The notes beneath the pieces are model-generated. The model saw only the letters and a program-made list of their open reading frames with translations, was not told the origin of the DNA and made no database searches. From Adiantum capillus-veneris (taxonomy: Eukaryota; Streptophyta; Polypodiopsida; Polypodiales; Pteridaceae): DNA of 64,000 nt. The stretch lies in the NCBI GenBank assembly GCA_014529385.2, contig CM043958.1, forward strand, positions 147,619,885 to 147,683,884. Reading direction: 5' to 3'. The position numbers and the translations under genes are program-made. Shown piece after piece: positions 44,341 through 56,591 of the stretch; the stretch's first letter is position 1, and every line of letters begins with the position of its first letter.

Positions 44341-45706
44341 TGTAATGCATAAGCTCTGCTTCTTTGATGCCCCAAAAAAAAACATGCTTGTTGTTGGCTT
44401 GCCTTTGTCAGCCTCGAAGCCTTGCTTTAGCTTACTAGATTGCTATGAAGAAAGGGTTCAAAAAGAGCAAACCGTACCTCACTTTGCTCTAAGGCCTTGC
44501 CTTGGGATCAATGTGAGGGTCCAATATCGAAATCCTTGTGTGCCCCCACTACTTGATTCAAAACTTGGAATCCTAACGTGTTAGCCTTTGCATGAGCTAA
44601 GTTTGAGAACTTTTCGAATTCGTGGTTGTAAACCCTTAGTGTATGCCCCTTGAATGCCTTTGTTGTCTTTGATTAGATCAAGTTAAGAACCATGTGTGAT
44701 CTCCACTTCCACAACCCGACTATTGACCTCACATTTTTTAAGTTGAGCCTCTACTGATTACAATCAAATAATAGTTGTTGTGCTCGATCTTGATGATATT
44801 CCATAACCTTGAAGCCTATTCAACCTCTTGTGGTGCCCCTTGCTTGCATATAAGGTGAATTCCCCTTGAGGTGGCCTTAGGGATCCCATTGGCACCCAAG
44901 GCTCAGCCAAAGTATGCAATCTTTGAAGTTTGGCCATGGCACAACAAGCACGAATTATGAGAGTGTGAGTTGGCTTGATGGTGGCAACTAGAGAGCTCCA
45001 ATGGTGAGTTGATAGTGACAAACCATGCCTACAAGGTTGATGTGTCCCCCATTGAGGGCCATCTTGATGTGAATCATGCCAATTGACTCCAACCCCACTC
45101 TATGTGTAAGCCTTCCTTCTAGTGGCATAGCTCCTTGACTCCTCCATGCTCCACATAGCTCCTTTCACCATGCGCTTCGCCATGTTGCATGGCCCCTGGT
45201 GATCCCCCTCCCCTCCCCATGATTCCTTCCTCCAAGAAAAAAATGCAAGAGAGAGAGGGAGAGGGAGGGAGGGAGGGAGAGCCCCCCGATCTCTGATGCT
45301 AGTGTGAGTACCTTGGGTACATGCATGTGCTTCTCCGCCCAATGTATACTTATATAGCCTTGCTATATGAAGTCCCCCTTGCCATGCCATGTGAGCTCAT
45401 TGCTCCTCCCTTGCCTTGGCCATGACAAGGATCCTTGTCCTCACACAAGGGTACCAAAACCCCAACATTTATGGTTGGTGTCATGGACCATATCTTTCAA
45501 AAGATTGTTTGAGATGAATATGTCTATGTAGATTTCAATAGGCTTTAAAACCTTGCCCATTTGGGCACCTTTTACAAAGAGTTCTTGTTTGCGGATCTTA
45601 GCCTCCTCACCATCCAACTCCTCAGGAATGTTCTTGCTTATCGGGTTGATGGACGAAGAAAGATGGTATCGTGGGGGTTCTTAAAGCACCTTGCACTTTC
45701 TTTTAT
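44341..45706. other. Unassigned interval
   Basis: No gene recognised. Contains a short GGGA run near 45255-45280. Confidence 0.5.
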
Positions 45707-45960
45707 CTTATTAGGGGGACGGTTATGGAGCCAGCTCAACGGAGCGAGCTTTTTCTTTTATTGAGGGCCACCACCACTATCTCCCATTGCCGCCCCTTAG
45801 ATCCCATTGCCACCACCACCTAAGTCCACCACTGGTGGTTAGTGGTGCTAGCTTACTGCCAGCATGAGCCGCCTCTAATCCTACCACCACCACCTATTGC
45901 TGCCCCTTCCCACCATTGGAGTAGCCAAGGACCTCTCTCTCTCTCTCTCTCTCTCTAATG

Positions 45961-46051
45961 CCAAGGCACTAACAATTTTGCTAGTGCCTTGGGTCTCTTT
46001 GTATCAAACCAACTCTCCCTCTCATGATCCCTCCAATCCATCCCCTCTCAT

Positions 46052-46103
<52 letters not shown>

Positions 46104-46136
46104 GCCAAGGCACTAGCAATTTTGCTAGTGCCTTGG
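45961..46136. repeat. Duplicated hairpin unit
   Basis: Two copies, offset 144, of a unit with a near-perfect hairpin: 45961-45992 (one mismatch) and 46105-46136 (15-bp perfect arms CCAAGGCACTAGCAA, 2-base loop). Each is followed by TCTCTTTGTATCAAACCAACTC and then a CT array. Confidence 0.93.
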
Positions 46137-46200
46137 GTCTCTTTGTATCAAACCAACTCCGCCTCTCATGATCCCTCCAACCCATCCCCTCTCATGTCCC

Positions 46201-46288
<88 letters not shown>

Positions 46289-46365
46289 ACACACATCCCC
46301 CCACCTCTCTCTCTGTGCTCACACCTCTCTCCAGCCCTTTCCCTTCCCTTTCTCCCCCCCCCCCC

Positions 46366-46420
<55 letters not shown>

Positions 46421-46458
46421 CATCGCCCTCTCCAACCCCCTATCTTTCTCTCCGTCCG

Positions 46459-46514
<56 letters not shown>
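46056..46514. repeat. Compound CT / CA / poly-C microsatellite block
   Basis: CT arrays at 46056-46099, 46203-46250, 46377-46417 and 46462-46514, a CA array at about 46250-46292, and a C23 run at 46354-46376. Apparent long open frames here are products of the repeat. Confidence 0.95.
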
Positions 46515-46517
<3 letters not shown>

Positions 46518-47083
46518 GTGACGAGCCTGATGATTGAGTCGAATCATGCCTTGAGCTTGTTAATGCAAGCTTTGAGATTGTGATTCTCTTTTTGGAGGTG
46601 TTCAATGAGCCAAGCTTGCTTCGAGCAGCCAGGACAACCGCAAAGCTCAACCGTTTCCTCACAAGGTTTTGGGGTTGTAGTCTTCTCTTTGGTTGTCATA
46701 TCGCCCACGATGGGACTAGGTTGGCTTGTAGCGTAGGAACACCGGCTAAAGTGTGTGAGTGTATAGACTAGTGTAAACCTAAAAGATAATGTATGTGGCG
46801 GCCGCGTTGGCTAGGATCGAGTGTGAGGCACAAAAGGAGGCACATTGAGGTTGAGCAAGGCTGAGCAGCAGGACTGAACTACGATGCTCAATTGTGAGGT
46901 TGAGCAAGGTAGAGCAGCGAGGCGCTAGGAGGTAGAGTGCAAGAATGTACTACAAGGCTGAGCAAGACGAGCAAAGAGTGAATGCATGTGGGCTTGCAGC
47001 AACAGACACAACTAAGATCTAACGCCACCGCACAAGGTAGCCCTGCACGCTTGAGGGAGGCCAACGATGGAGAGGAGGGTGCT
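46515..47083. other. Non-repeat interior of the inverted-end unit
   Basis: About 570 bases with short GAGGTTGAGCAAGG-type direct repeats near 46850-46970. No gene or transposase recognised. Confidence 0.5.
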
Positions 47084-47089
47084 TGCTAG

Positions 47090-47138
<49 letters not shown>

Positions 47139-47362
47139 GGGGAAGGGAAGGGTCGGTGGAAAGAAAAGAGGGAGAGGGGGGGAGGGATTGTGAGAGGGAG
47201 AGAGGGGGAGGGATTGAGTGAGAGGGAGAGGGGGGGAGAGCATTGCCTTTTTTTTTCATATAAAGAGGAAAAAAGGAATGAAAAGGAGTTTAAGTCAAAA
47301 AGAAAAAAGGCTCTCCCAAGCAAAGCAATAGTGATATCGCTATTAGTGTAAGTTTTTAAAAA

Positions 47363-47442
<80 letters not shown>

Positions 47443-47506
47443 ATAACTCTCTCTCTAAGCCCCCTATCTCTCTCTACCCACCCCCTATCTCTCTCTCCCC
47501 ACCCCC

Positions 47507-47587
<81 letters not shown>

Positions 47588-47656
47588 CACCTTTTGTCCT
47601 ACAGTAAGAGAGATCCACCATTTTCTTCCCTTTTGTCCGACAGTAGGAGAGATAGG

Positions 47657-47701
<45 letters not shown>

Positions 47702-47909
47702 AAGAGAGAAAAAGAAGAAGAAGAGAATTTTAACGTCGTAGGAAACTGTCCCAAGAGACCTTAAAGATCTATCCAATGAGGGGGGGGAGAGAGAGAGGGA
47801 GGGAGGGGAGAAGAGGGAGTGAGATTGATAGAAAGAGAGAGAGAGAGAGAGAAGGGGGGGGGATGAGGAGAGAAAGAGAAGGGCGAAGAAGGGGAAGGAG
47901 AGGGGCAGG

Positions 47910-47975
<66 letters not shown>

Positions 47976-48025
47976 AGGGAACGGGTTAGAGAGAGAGAGA
48001 GATAGGGGGACCAAGAGAGGAAAAT

Positions 48026-48083
<58 letters not shown>
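47084..48083. repeat. GA and CT arrays facing each other
   Basis: GA at 47090-47130, TC at 47367-47437 and about 47511-47582, then GA at 47660-47700, 47915-47970 and 48028-48083. Opposed CT and GA tracts about 80 bases apart can pair into long hairpins. Confidence 0.93.
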
Positions 48084-48084
<1 letters not shown>

Positions 48085-48322
48085 TATATAGTGATAGGGA
48101 AAGAGAGAGAAAGAAGAGGAGAATCTTGAGGAAGAAGGGTGATTGTTGGAGGAGGGAGGGTGGCTAGAGGAGTAGATGGAGAGAGAAGGTGGAGGAGCAA
48201 GGGAAGAGGAGGAAGCACATGGGCGGCAAGAGGAGGAAGGGGAGGTAGGGAGGGAGGTCCTCCAAAAAAAAAAAAACTCGCTCCATTGAGCTCGCTCGAA
48301 GACCTAACTCTCTTATTAGGGG

Positions 48323-48815
48323 ATCATTCCTTAGACGCTTTTCATGCAATTCCAACAATCTCCTCATGATAGCGGGAGGATACACTCTCCATTGTTTTTG
48401 CTCTCTTGTATGTAATCATTATGGATAAGTTGGTAGAATTGTCACAAATGTGAGAGATAGCCAGAGTTAGATCTTCTCAGTATGCACATAAAGGTGTAGC
48501 CATGCAAGATAAGAGCAATAAATCATAGATCTCTCTAGCATTCAAATAGCTATGATCATGACCAATTATGGATGCACAAAAGGTAGCACCGTCGATGCAT
48601 AAGAAGCAGGCATGGACTAAGAGTTGGGACAGCAAGGTAGCGGTCATCATAGCCAAGCCAAGCTAGATCATCATGCCATGTAGGACCATTTCCAGCATAT
48701 CGAATAAAAGATAGACATGTTGATAATCTCATTAATCAAAGGGTGTTAGGTAGTAAAATCATTAAAACCATGAGTGCCTTTGTGTAGGATGTGTGAGGGT
48801 TTGTGTAGTGTGCAT
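48323..48815. other. Unassigned interval
   Basis: No gene recognised. Confidence 0.45.
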
Positions 48816-49061
48816 GCAGGACATTGTTGTGTGTTTTACAATTGTTTAATCATTGCCAACACTCTGAGCTTCTCAATGTAAGTGCCCTTTCCCTCTATAT
48901 GCTCTACACACACATACAAACATGCATGCATGCATAAGTTTCAACATGCATATACAGATACTCATAAATGCATGCACAAGCAGGACATCGTTGTGTGTTT
49001 TGCTGCTGTTTATTGCCAACACTTTGAGCTTCTCAATGTAAGTTCCCGTTCCCTCTATTTG

Positions 49062-49094
<33 letters not shown>

Positions 49095-49150
49095 CAAACA
49101 TACATTCATGCACAAGTCTGAACGTGCATATACAGATATGCATAAATACA
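48816..49150. repeat. 164-bp tandem duplication with CA arrays
   Basis: Two copies, offset 164, starting GCAGGACAT and sharing TGAGCTTCTCAATGTAAGT and CATATACAGATA. Each contains a CA run, short in the first and long in the second (49065-49091). Confidence 0.9.
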
Positions 49151-50257
49151 TACACAAGCACACATTCTTGAAAAGTACACCCATGTGTGCGCGTGCGCAT
49201 TCACATATACAATAATGCACAAATGCAAGAAGAAATTGGACAAATTTTGCAATATTTGATGCATGCATGCTAACTCAAATACAATTTGTGCACTACATGC
49301 ACATATGTGCACACACAAATGCGCGCTTAAAAATGCACACATAAAATCACAAAAAATGTCCGCATACCCCCCAAGACCAAACCCCATCACCTCTTTGTTG
49401 GGAGACAACCACACACATGAGTTTTGTTGACCCCGGTGGCAAAACACAAACTAAAATTAAATGAGTATAAGCAATAGTAAACTTGGACCAAAAAGGGTAA
49501 GACAGTGGTCCACCCCAATCCCAAATTGGCCGTAGCTGAGTTCTTTATCGATGATCCCACCACTTCCATTTCATTTTAGGTCCTCTTGGATTTAGTTCAA
49601 AGAGGGCCACTTGCTTGCACTAGCTAACTTTTCTTGGCCTTCCCAACTCTGTCTATGCGAAGCTGGCTCTACCCCTACATTATAGCTCTACAAGACAATG
49701 GATTTGCAACTATTAAAGTGAAAGTGTCCAAGGTATTTGAGCATAGAGTGTGCAAAACCACCCTTGCAAATCAGACGTGCATGTGACCGGCCCCCATGGG
49801 TTTGAAGATAGAGTGCATTTAGTGAGGCAGGATGCAAATTTCAAATGAGCTAGCCATAAATGAGGGGGGTTGAAAGTTCATTTATGAAGAATAACGATAC
49901 GAGGTGTGCGTGAGGAGGGGGCATTGGGCAACATCAAAGAGGCCAATGAATGCGTTCCTCCTCAATAATGGTTAGTCGCTCCTTTACATGCCCTCATTTA
50001 TGGATAACTTCAACCTTCCAAATTTCTTGACTTTATGGTCTTTAAATAAAAGGCTCCCAACTTCCAAGTCCCAATCTTGGAATATCTAAAGGCTACAAGC
50101 CAAAACTACGAAAATCGACGTGGACAATGATGCCTTTTGTCTACCGTTCAAAGTATACATGATACATACATATTTCAACTATACCAAATACCATTTCAAC
50201 ATGGCAACTCAAATATTTTCCACTAAGGAACTAGGGAGGATGCACACGAGATGTTCT
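49151..50257. other. Unassigned interval
   Basis: No gene recognised; scattered CA and ATGCAT words. Confidence 0.45.
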
Positions 50258-50612
50258 TGGGTTGGGTTCAGATTGTCGAGCCAAACAACCCTTCTCTGGG
50301 CACATGTCCTCTGTGGCATACAATGGTTGGAGAAAAGCTCAACTCACTGGTTTCCATAACCACCTTTGAATAGGCGGCCTTGTACCCTCGAACACACACA
50401 AGGTCCGCCATCTTTTCGGTGCAATATGCAGACAGAGTTTTGAGCCTGCAAGCCCACCACAAAGAGACCAAGGCTTTAGCCACGAGCCCCAACCTCATTT
50501 GTTCATGTAGGAGCAAAAAATGATGGTCTTGAGCTCGTTTGTCGTCGGTGTGAACTGCACGTTTGTGGAAAGGGTGAGAAGCTACGTGTTGCACAGTCTG
50601 AATGCGCCCTTA
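50258..50612. mobile_element. MITE-like unit, copy 3 (tentative)
   Basis: Ends TTGGGTTCAGATTG and, on the other strand, GCATTCAGACTG resemble the GGTTCA-containing termini of the MITEs at 32468 and 58880. A TTA follows the right end; no clean left duplication is seen. About 355 bases, no coding capacity. Confidence 0.4.
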
Positions 50613-51424
50613 GTTCAACCCTTGCTCATTGATGTTCTCAAATTGATGCTCCTTCCATTAGAGTGGATATGAACGGAAATTTATGTCCTTGCCTACATTT
50701 TAGAGAATTTTTCATTACATCTTAGCTCGCATTGTGAACAAGTGCATAAAATGGCTTGTGAGGTATGGTTGCCCTTACTTTCTCGAAAACAACAAAGTAA
50801 GGGAGAGGGGTAGAGTTTGCTAATGCACAACAAATGGGATTAGCATTGTGTCATCACTGCAGATAGACAATTTTTCTAAGGATGACCTCACATACGGTAG
50901 GAAGGCTCCAACTCTGTTTGAGAAGAGTATGGACGACAGCAACTTGCATTTGATAATGTTGAAGGGCCATGATAGAACTTCGTTGAGTGAAAATACCACT
51001 ACTGAAGAGCGCCTTTCTCTACTTCTAAGAAGGACAAGACTGCATAAATCCTTCTTTAATAAAATTTTCCAAATCGCTCTACCAAAGGGACAAACATTCA
51101 ATGAAGTACCCTACTCTTAATGATTATATATATTTTAGTGATTGCAAATTCTTGTCATAGCTGCTTGGAGAGAGCTTTCAACCTTGTTGTTCACATGCAT
51201 CAATACACACCGCTACTTAGTGCTCCCTGTCCCTATGCGCTCACGACTCAACGTCCTTTTTAAGGTATGATCGTAGCCCCTTAATGGGTCTCTCCCAACT
51301 CACCTTGCATGTAGTGACCACTTCAATCCTTTATAGTGCGTTGATGTTACTTAAATCACCTCTAATCCATGCAATGGCGGCTACAACTTTTCACGCATGC
51401 TCAAGAGACACTTTAGCTACAAAA
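50613..51424. other. Unassigned interval
   Basis: No gene recognised. A 90-residue open frame (50848-51120, plus) has no identifiable domain. Confidence 0.4.
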
Positions 51425-51536
51425 TGTTATGATTCTACTCAACTTCAAAAGGGTTGGCACAAAGCCTATCAAGAACAAAATGTTAGAATTCTACTCAACT
51501 CCTAAAAGGGTTGGCACAAATCCTGTCAAGAACAAA
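51425..51536. repeat. 56-bp tandem duplication
   Basis: Two copies, offset 56, with ATTCTACTCAACT, AAAAGGGTTGGCACAAA and TCAAGAACAAAA. Confidence 0.93.
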
Positions 51537-52929
51537 AGTGGGAAAACTCCTCTATGTTCACGTGCGTCCATCCTCCGTTTCTCTTTCCTTCCTCATCAAG
51601 CAAAACCAAGTAGACTGTGTAGACTGAGCGATAGCGAGCTATTTCTTTGGCCTTGTCCCACTATCCCTCCCCAACATTTTCTATGTCTTCCTCCTCAAAT
51701 CCCCATACATGGCAATCAAAGTTTTCCAACGAGAGCTAATGGACTTTTTGCAGCTCCTTAGCTGGCCTCTTTTGTTGGTCCCCCGTTTTTTCTTCCTACC
51801 TAAACTCCGTGCCTTTCCAAGTCTGAATGGAGCTTCTGAACCTTTTCCATTATTGTATTATGCCTTCAAAAAACCTATCAACATTCCTCTTGGCAAGGTG
51901 TTAGGGGTCCATGCTCATCGAGACGCAATCCTAGATGCCATCTACTCAAGTGCTAATTAAGGTTGACCATTCGAAAAGTCTCCACAAGCACATCTTCTTT
52001 CAAAGAGACAGTGGCATGGCTTGCCCTTGTAAAAGGGTTTCCAAGTGCCCCCTCACCCCTCTTGACAAGTGACTCTTCCTTCCTTCTCAAAAGAGCCGAC
52101 AAAGGCCACACCCTAAAAGAAGCCCAATAATAAAAAGTTAAGCACTCTAGTAGGGTATGCTGCTTAGACTCTTAAGTTTTCAACCCTTCACTCGTCCTTA
52201 AGCAAACCCAAGAAGAGGGGCACCATGTCAAGCTTCTTGATTCCTTAAATGAGGGGATTGAATGTGAGGTCCCCACCCCACCGTATCAAACGGCGGATCT
52301 GATGGTGAACCTGGTGGCCACTAGATCTATAGTGGAAGCAAACAAAGTGGTTCAGGGTTCAACTAGCGGACGATCTCCTCTGACAAAGTGAATCGAGTTC
52401 GAGCCTACTAGCAATGAGATCTAGCTCCACCTCGCAGGGGAAGCGTACTTAACCTATCTAGCGATCCTAAGACCCACCTTCAAAGAGGAGAGAAACCTCG
52501 AGTGCCTTTTTTCCCATGTTTCAGAGGCACGTACACTTGAGACTTCGCCGCTCTAGGGGCAATGAGTATTACTAGTATCACTATGGGGACAGAGAGTTCC
52601 CGATCAATCGGGACCACCCTTCTCATAGGCGTTGGCAACCTGAGCCAAGCCCCCACTTTCCACCCCCACACTCACACTTCCTTGTGTGTCCTAATTACTA
52701 CCACAATGATTGTTCAACATAAACATTCCTTGATTAAATTCCAAATCACAATGTTCATTAAGACATCCCTTCAATCAGTATTGCAAAGCGGCACCAAGAC
52801 AGTATTCTAGTAAAAATGCTACTCAAACTTATTCATTAAAATTCCAATGTTCTGGACGTACAACATCCCCTCTCCAGTGAGAGTTTACTCCTCCCGTTGT
52901 CGCCTAGCTGCCCATACAACTAGGTATGT
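51537..52929. other. Unassigned interval
   Basis: No gene or repeat recognised. Confidence 0.4.
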
Positions 52930-53046
52930 CCACCACATAGAAAGCACGACATGGACACTCCCACCGCATAGAAAGCAAGACGTGGGTTCCCACCGCATAG
53001 AAAGCAAGTCGTGGGTATCCACCGCATAGAAAGCAAGTCGTGGATT
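52930..53046. repeat. 28-30 bp minisatellite, four units
   Basis: Unit CCACCGCATAGAAAGCAAG followed by TCGTGG and a short variable joint. The units become more alike toward the right. Confidence 0.93.
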
Positions 53047-54290
53047 CAAGAGCCCTTAACGAGGACCTCTGCCCCCTGTGATCAGTAGGGGGATCATGAC
53101 TAATTCAACATTGGAAATAGAATGAACATGTCGAGCTAAATTTTCCCTAGCAGACATTCTTTCCTATTGCAAACAGTATATCCATCAATCATTTCTTTCC
53201 TACCTTAGACTTAAATGTACAATGAATTCAAATGCCAAGATTTCCGTGGGATTTCTCCAACATGTATGGGGATATGTTCTTTCCTAGCTAAACGTGTGCA
53301 ATGTTAATTAAACAACTGAATAAAATTGTGACCTACCTCTTCCACTTCTTCGTCAATGGATCGTGAGATGGCCGGTGCTTGTTCGTCCATGGGAGCTTTT
53401 CCCTTTCCATTCACATTGCTCGTTCCCGCCTCGCGGTCGTGGGCACCACCGAAGCGAATTCTCTTAACCGAGGCCATTTTATACTTACTACTTTAAATGA
53501 TAAACTTGAAGAAAAAGAGCTAAGGTCCGAGAGCATCATAACAAACCAAATGGCAGATTAGAATCATTGAAGGGTCCTTCTTATGCAAGGGTTTAGATTT
53601 TTCCTTCGAGACCTAGCAATTTTATGGGTAATACTTTACTTATCCTATGGGAACCGGCTTTAAAGTTAATTACTTGGCTTAGATGATTAAGGAATTTCAG
53701 AATTTTACTAATTAATTTACAAGAGATATGGATTAAATAAGCTCAATCACTTTACTAGTGTAATAAGAAAGATGCAGAGTTACCGCATGCATAGGTGGTA
53801 AGAAATTTTCTTCTTAGTGGCCTAATGAAGGATTAATTTTACCTTAATCACATCTTAATGTGTGAGAAAATTGAATTTAATTTAATTACAACACTATCGA
53901 GTGGTAAAAGAATGAATTTCATCAAATCTATATTATTACCGGCTGACAATTAATTAACTATGCTGCCTAGAGAGAGAATTCTCTTCTAATCATGTATTAA
54001 TCATAGATTAAGAATGATGAATGGGTGCATAAATTAGCTAATTAGATGATGATTATGTAATGGAATATAGCTATGTAAATTTAGAGAGCAACTATTGGGA
54101 ATTATAGCTAGGATTAAGCATAGTAGACGAGGTATTTGGAGAATAATGAAGAGAATTAAGAAGAGCAGGAATTAAACCATGATTACCGTGATTAAGGGTT
54201 GAGAATCCTTTTGATTTTCTGATCCAAATGAATCCTCAAGATGAGAATTTCGGCAGCACCTCCCTCCTTGCTTCTCCTTCAAAAACTGTG
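53047..54290. other. Unassigned AT-rich interval
   Basis: No gene recognised; many TAAT words. Confidence 0.4.
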
Positions 54291-54316
54291 TGTGTGCCGG
54301 CAGCACCTTCTCAAGG

Positions 54317-54371
54317 TGTGTGTGTAGGTGTGTGTGTGTGTGTACTGGGTGTGTGTGTGTGTGTGTGTGTG
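54317..54371. repeat. (GT)n microsatellite
   Basis: Interrupted GT array. Confidence 0.95.
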
Positions 54372-55524
54372 AGCACACCTTTAAATAGGCTCCTCAAGGC
54401 TGAAAATCGATCTCGGTTGCTATAAGCATCTGAGTGAGCACTCCCTCCTTGCATTGGCAAGTGTAGTTGCCTACCTACCAAGTGTCCAGTTGGTCAGTTT
54501 AACTGGCTCTCACACCCACTCTCTAGCATGGAAACTCTCCTACAACTCCTACAAGGCAGGAGGGAGCCCCCTAGTTGCTAAAGCTGGCTCAGAGTGGCCT
54601 GGAACCTGCTCCCACACAGCCTCGAGCCCCGGTGCCTCCCCGGACAATTTTTGGAAAATTTGGTTTTAGGCTAAAACAGGTCATACGAGTTGGAATTTGA
54701 TGCCGAAAATTGCTATACCAAGCCCTAACTAAGGCGTACTGGTCCGAGTACTTGCCATATTTAGCAGCCCCCGGGGTCCGAAAATGCATTTTTTCAAATT
54801 TGGGGTACGGGTGCAGTTGTTCAAGATTGGACGGGTCGGATGACCAAAAACTTTTTATTTTTGGAAATTTTCTACAAAAATTATTTTAATTCACATTTTG
54901 AAGCTTTAAAACATTCTAAACATCATGGCACTGACAGAATTCAGAAAACTGCTAAAAATAATAACTTTTTCCATTATGTTCATTTCATGGTACAATGGTG
55001 CTCTTTTTGGGTCGGGTCAGAGACCTTACATTGAAGAACCACCATCCTCCATGCCGAAGAGCTCTAGATGCGGTTTGTAAATTCAAAATGGATCAAAGGT
55101 GCTCTTAGGATGAACCCCCATTGCTAACATGACCTTTTCCAATAGAGGCGCAAAATGAAAACAACAAGTCTTGCCTAACTTCTCCTACATGGGAGGGGCA
55201 TCCTCAATCTAGCAATCTTTTTATTTCTTCTGGAGTCATTTTGGAGAACTAGGGCTTGCCAAAGCTTTTTATCTAACCGTCAAGGTTGCTGGTCGGGGGG
55301 GAGAGGTTCCTAACCCTTCATCTTGCTGCCCTTTCTTGAATGGAATCTCTGTTGCAACCGACGGATTGACATGCACCTGACACCTCAGCACGCATAATTC
55401 CAAGCAAGCAATGGGAAAAGCAGCAACAACAATGGGAATGTGCAGGTGAACCAGTGATACAGTTCTCTGCACCCTACACAATCTCTGCAGTGTACCTGGC
55501 CCCCCTCCCAACAACCTTGACGAC
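54372..55524. other. Unassigned interval
   Basis: No gene recognised. Confidence 0.4.
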
Positions 55525-55647
55525 AGAGAATGGTAGTCATTTAATGACCATTCCCATAATATTGACTCCCACCATGGCTCCCGGCCTCCACCAATTGCCA
55601 TGTGGTCGTCAATATTATGGAGAATGGTCATTAAATGATCGTTCCCT
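55525..55647. repeat. Long hairpin, about 40-bp arms
   Basis: Arms 55525-55566 and 55608-55647 pair along nearly their whole length with a few mismatches around a 41-base loop. The shared core is CATTTAATGACCATT. The size fits a plant microRNA precursor or a small foldback MITE. No target duplication is evident. Confidence 0.9.
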
Positions 55648-55683
55648 ACCCCAAAAAAGAAGAGCTCATTGAAAACTTTGCTG

Positions 55684-55835
55684 ATTTTGGTTCAGATTTG
55701 AAGGATTTATCGATATTGATGCTAAAACTTGATAAATTGCAGGTCTTATTCAAGGCAAGCTTGGAATGTAGTTGAGATATTGCAATTTTAGCCGGTCAAA
55801 AGTGCACTAAACCCTGGGCTTTTTTGTGAACACTA
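55684..55835. repeat. Dispersed repeat R1, copy 2
   Basis: Counterpart of 6687-6850. Continues into sequence not shared with copy 1. Confidence 0.6.
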
Positions 55836-56490
55836 TGTGGTAGCATCATGCGCTTAAGAGGGATGGTGTGAGGGCTCTATAGGTATCTACACTGTTATCA
55901 AAGGGGGAGGGATCCCCCCCCCCGCCCCCACATGTGTGGATACCTCATTTCCCCAACCTGTGTTCCCTGCAGCTGCGGCTACACAACAATGCAATAAAGA
56001 GAGAGAGAAGTGGTCATCGGAGAGAGAGAAGTGGCCGATGACCGCTGGCGGTACTAGTGTACAATATGCTGCTTCTCTAGTGAGAATTTCGAAATGTAGA
56101 GCTAATGTAAAAAGAGAAATGGCAAAGACTGAAATACAGTATATTCTGCTACACAGCTTTATCGTAGTTTTGAATTATGCCCGCAGCCCCACATTCAACG
56201 ATATCCGCAATGCAGCAGCACAAATAGCAACCAACAATGCAGCAGGCCACTGCTACTCTCGAGTCTTGGGCCTTAAATTAGAATGGAGGGTTAGGCTTAG
56301 AACGTAGAGAGAGAAAGAGAGGGAGACAAGTCACAAAAGAAGGGCGGCTCCCCTGTTCCATCTTCTCTGCGGCGCTGCGCAGGTGGCAGCTCTCTAATAA
56401 GAGAAGGTAGGCCAAGAGAGCGAGCGAGCGGAGGGGGGGCGCGCGTGCTCTGCTTCTTGCGTATTGGGCGAATTTGGGCGTTCCTCGGTT

Positions 56491-56491
<1 letters not shown>
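55836..56491 (+). promoter_or_regulatory. Upstream region of the CFL1-like gene
   Basis: About 650 bases with no other gene. It becomes GC-rich towards the gene. I see no clear TATA box, so the transcription start is not placed. Confidence 0.4.

Positions 56492-56529
<38 letters not shown>
56492..56529 (+). promoter_or_regulatory. (GA)19 tract upstream of the start codon
   Basis: A GA array ending about 60 bases before the ATG, probably in the 5' untranslated region or core promoter. In plants such tracts bind GAGA-type BBR/BPC factors; a role here is inferred. Confidence 0.55.
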
Positions 56530-56531
<2 letters not shown>

Positions 56532-56591
56532 TCCTGCTCCACTTCTTTGTGAATTGGGGTTTTGCACTCGCAGCGCAGAGGACTTCCTTCC

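Larger units (their letters stand above)
45707..48322. mobile_element. Inverted-end unit filled with simple repeats
   Basis: Imperfect terminal inverted repeats (45721-45754 against 48270-48304, 28 of 34 bases) enclose about 2.6 kb of mainly CT, CA, C and GA arrays. Directly outside, the 11-mer CTTATTAGGGG occurs in the same orientation at 45707-45717 and 48312-48322, like a target duplication of the length made by Mutator-type elements. No transposase is seen. The left half is pyrimidine-rich and the right half purine-rich, so the strand could fold back on itself. Confidence 0.6.

Noticed and set aside
45897-46583. Open frame of 228 residues, mostly Leu-Ser and Pro repeats
   Set aside because: It is the translation of CT and C microsatellites; no gene signal.
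47776-48129. Open frame rich in Arg-Glu repeats
   Set aside because: Product of GA arrays; the same happens on several frames there.
55891-55905. Possible tRNA-Met primer site after dispersed repeat R1 (TGTTATCAAAG)
   Set aside because: Two or more mismatches to the site and no LTR edge or coding sequence beyond it.
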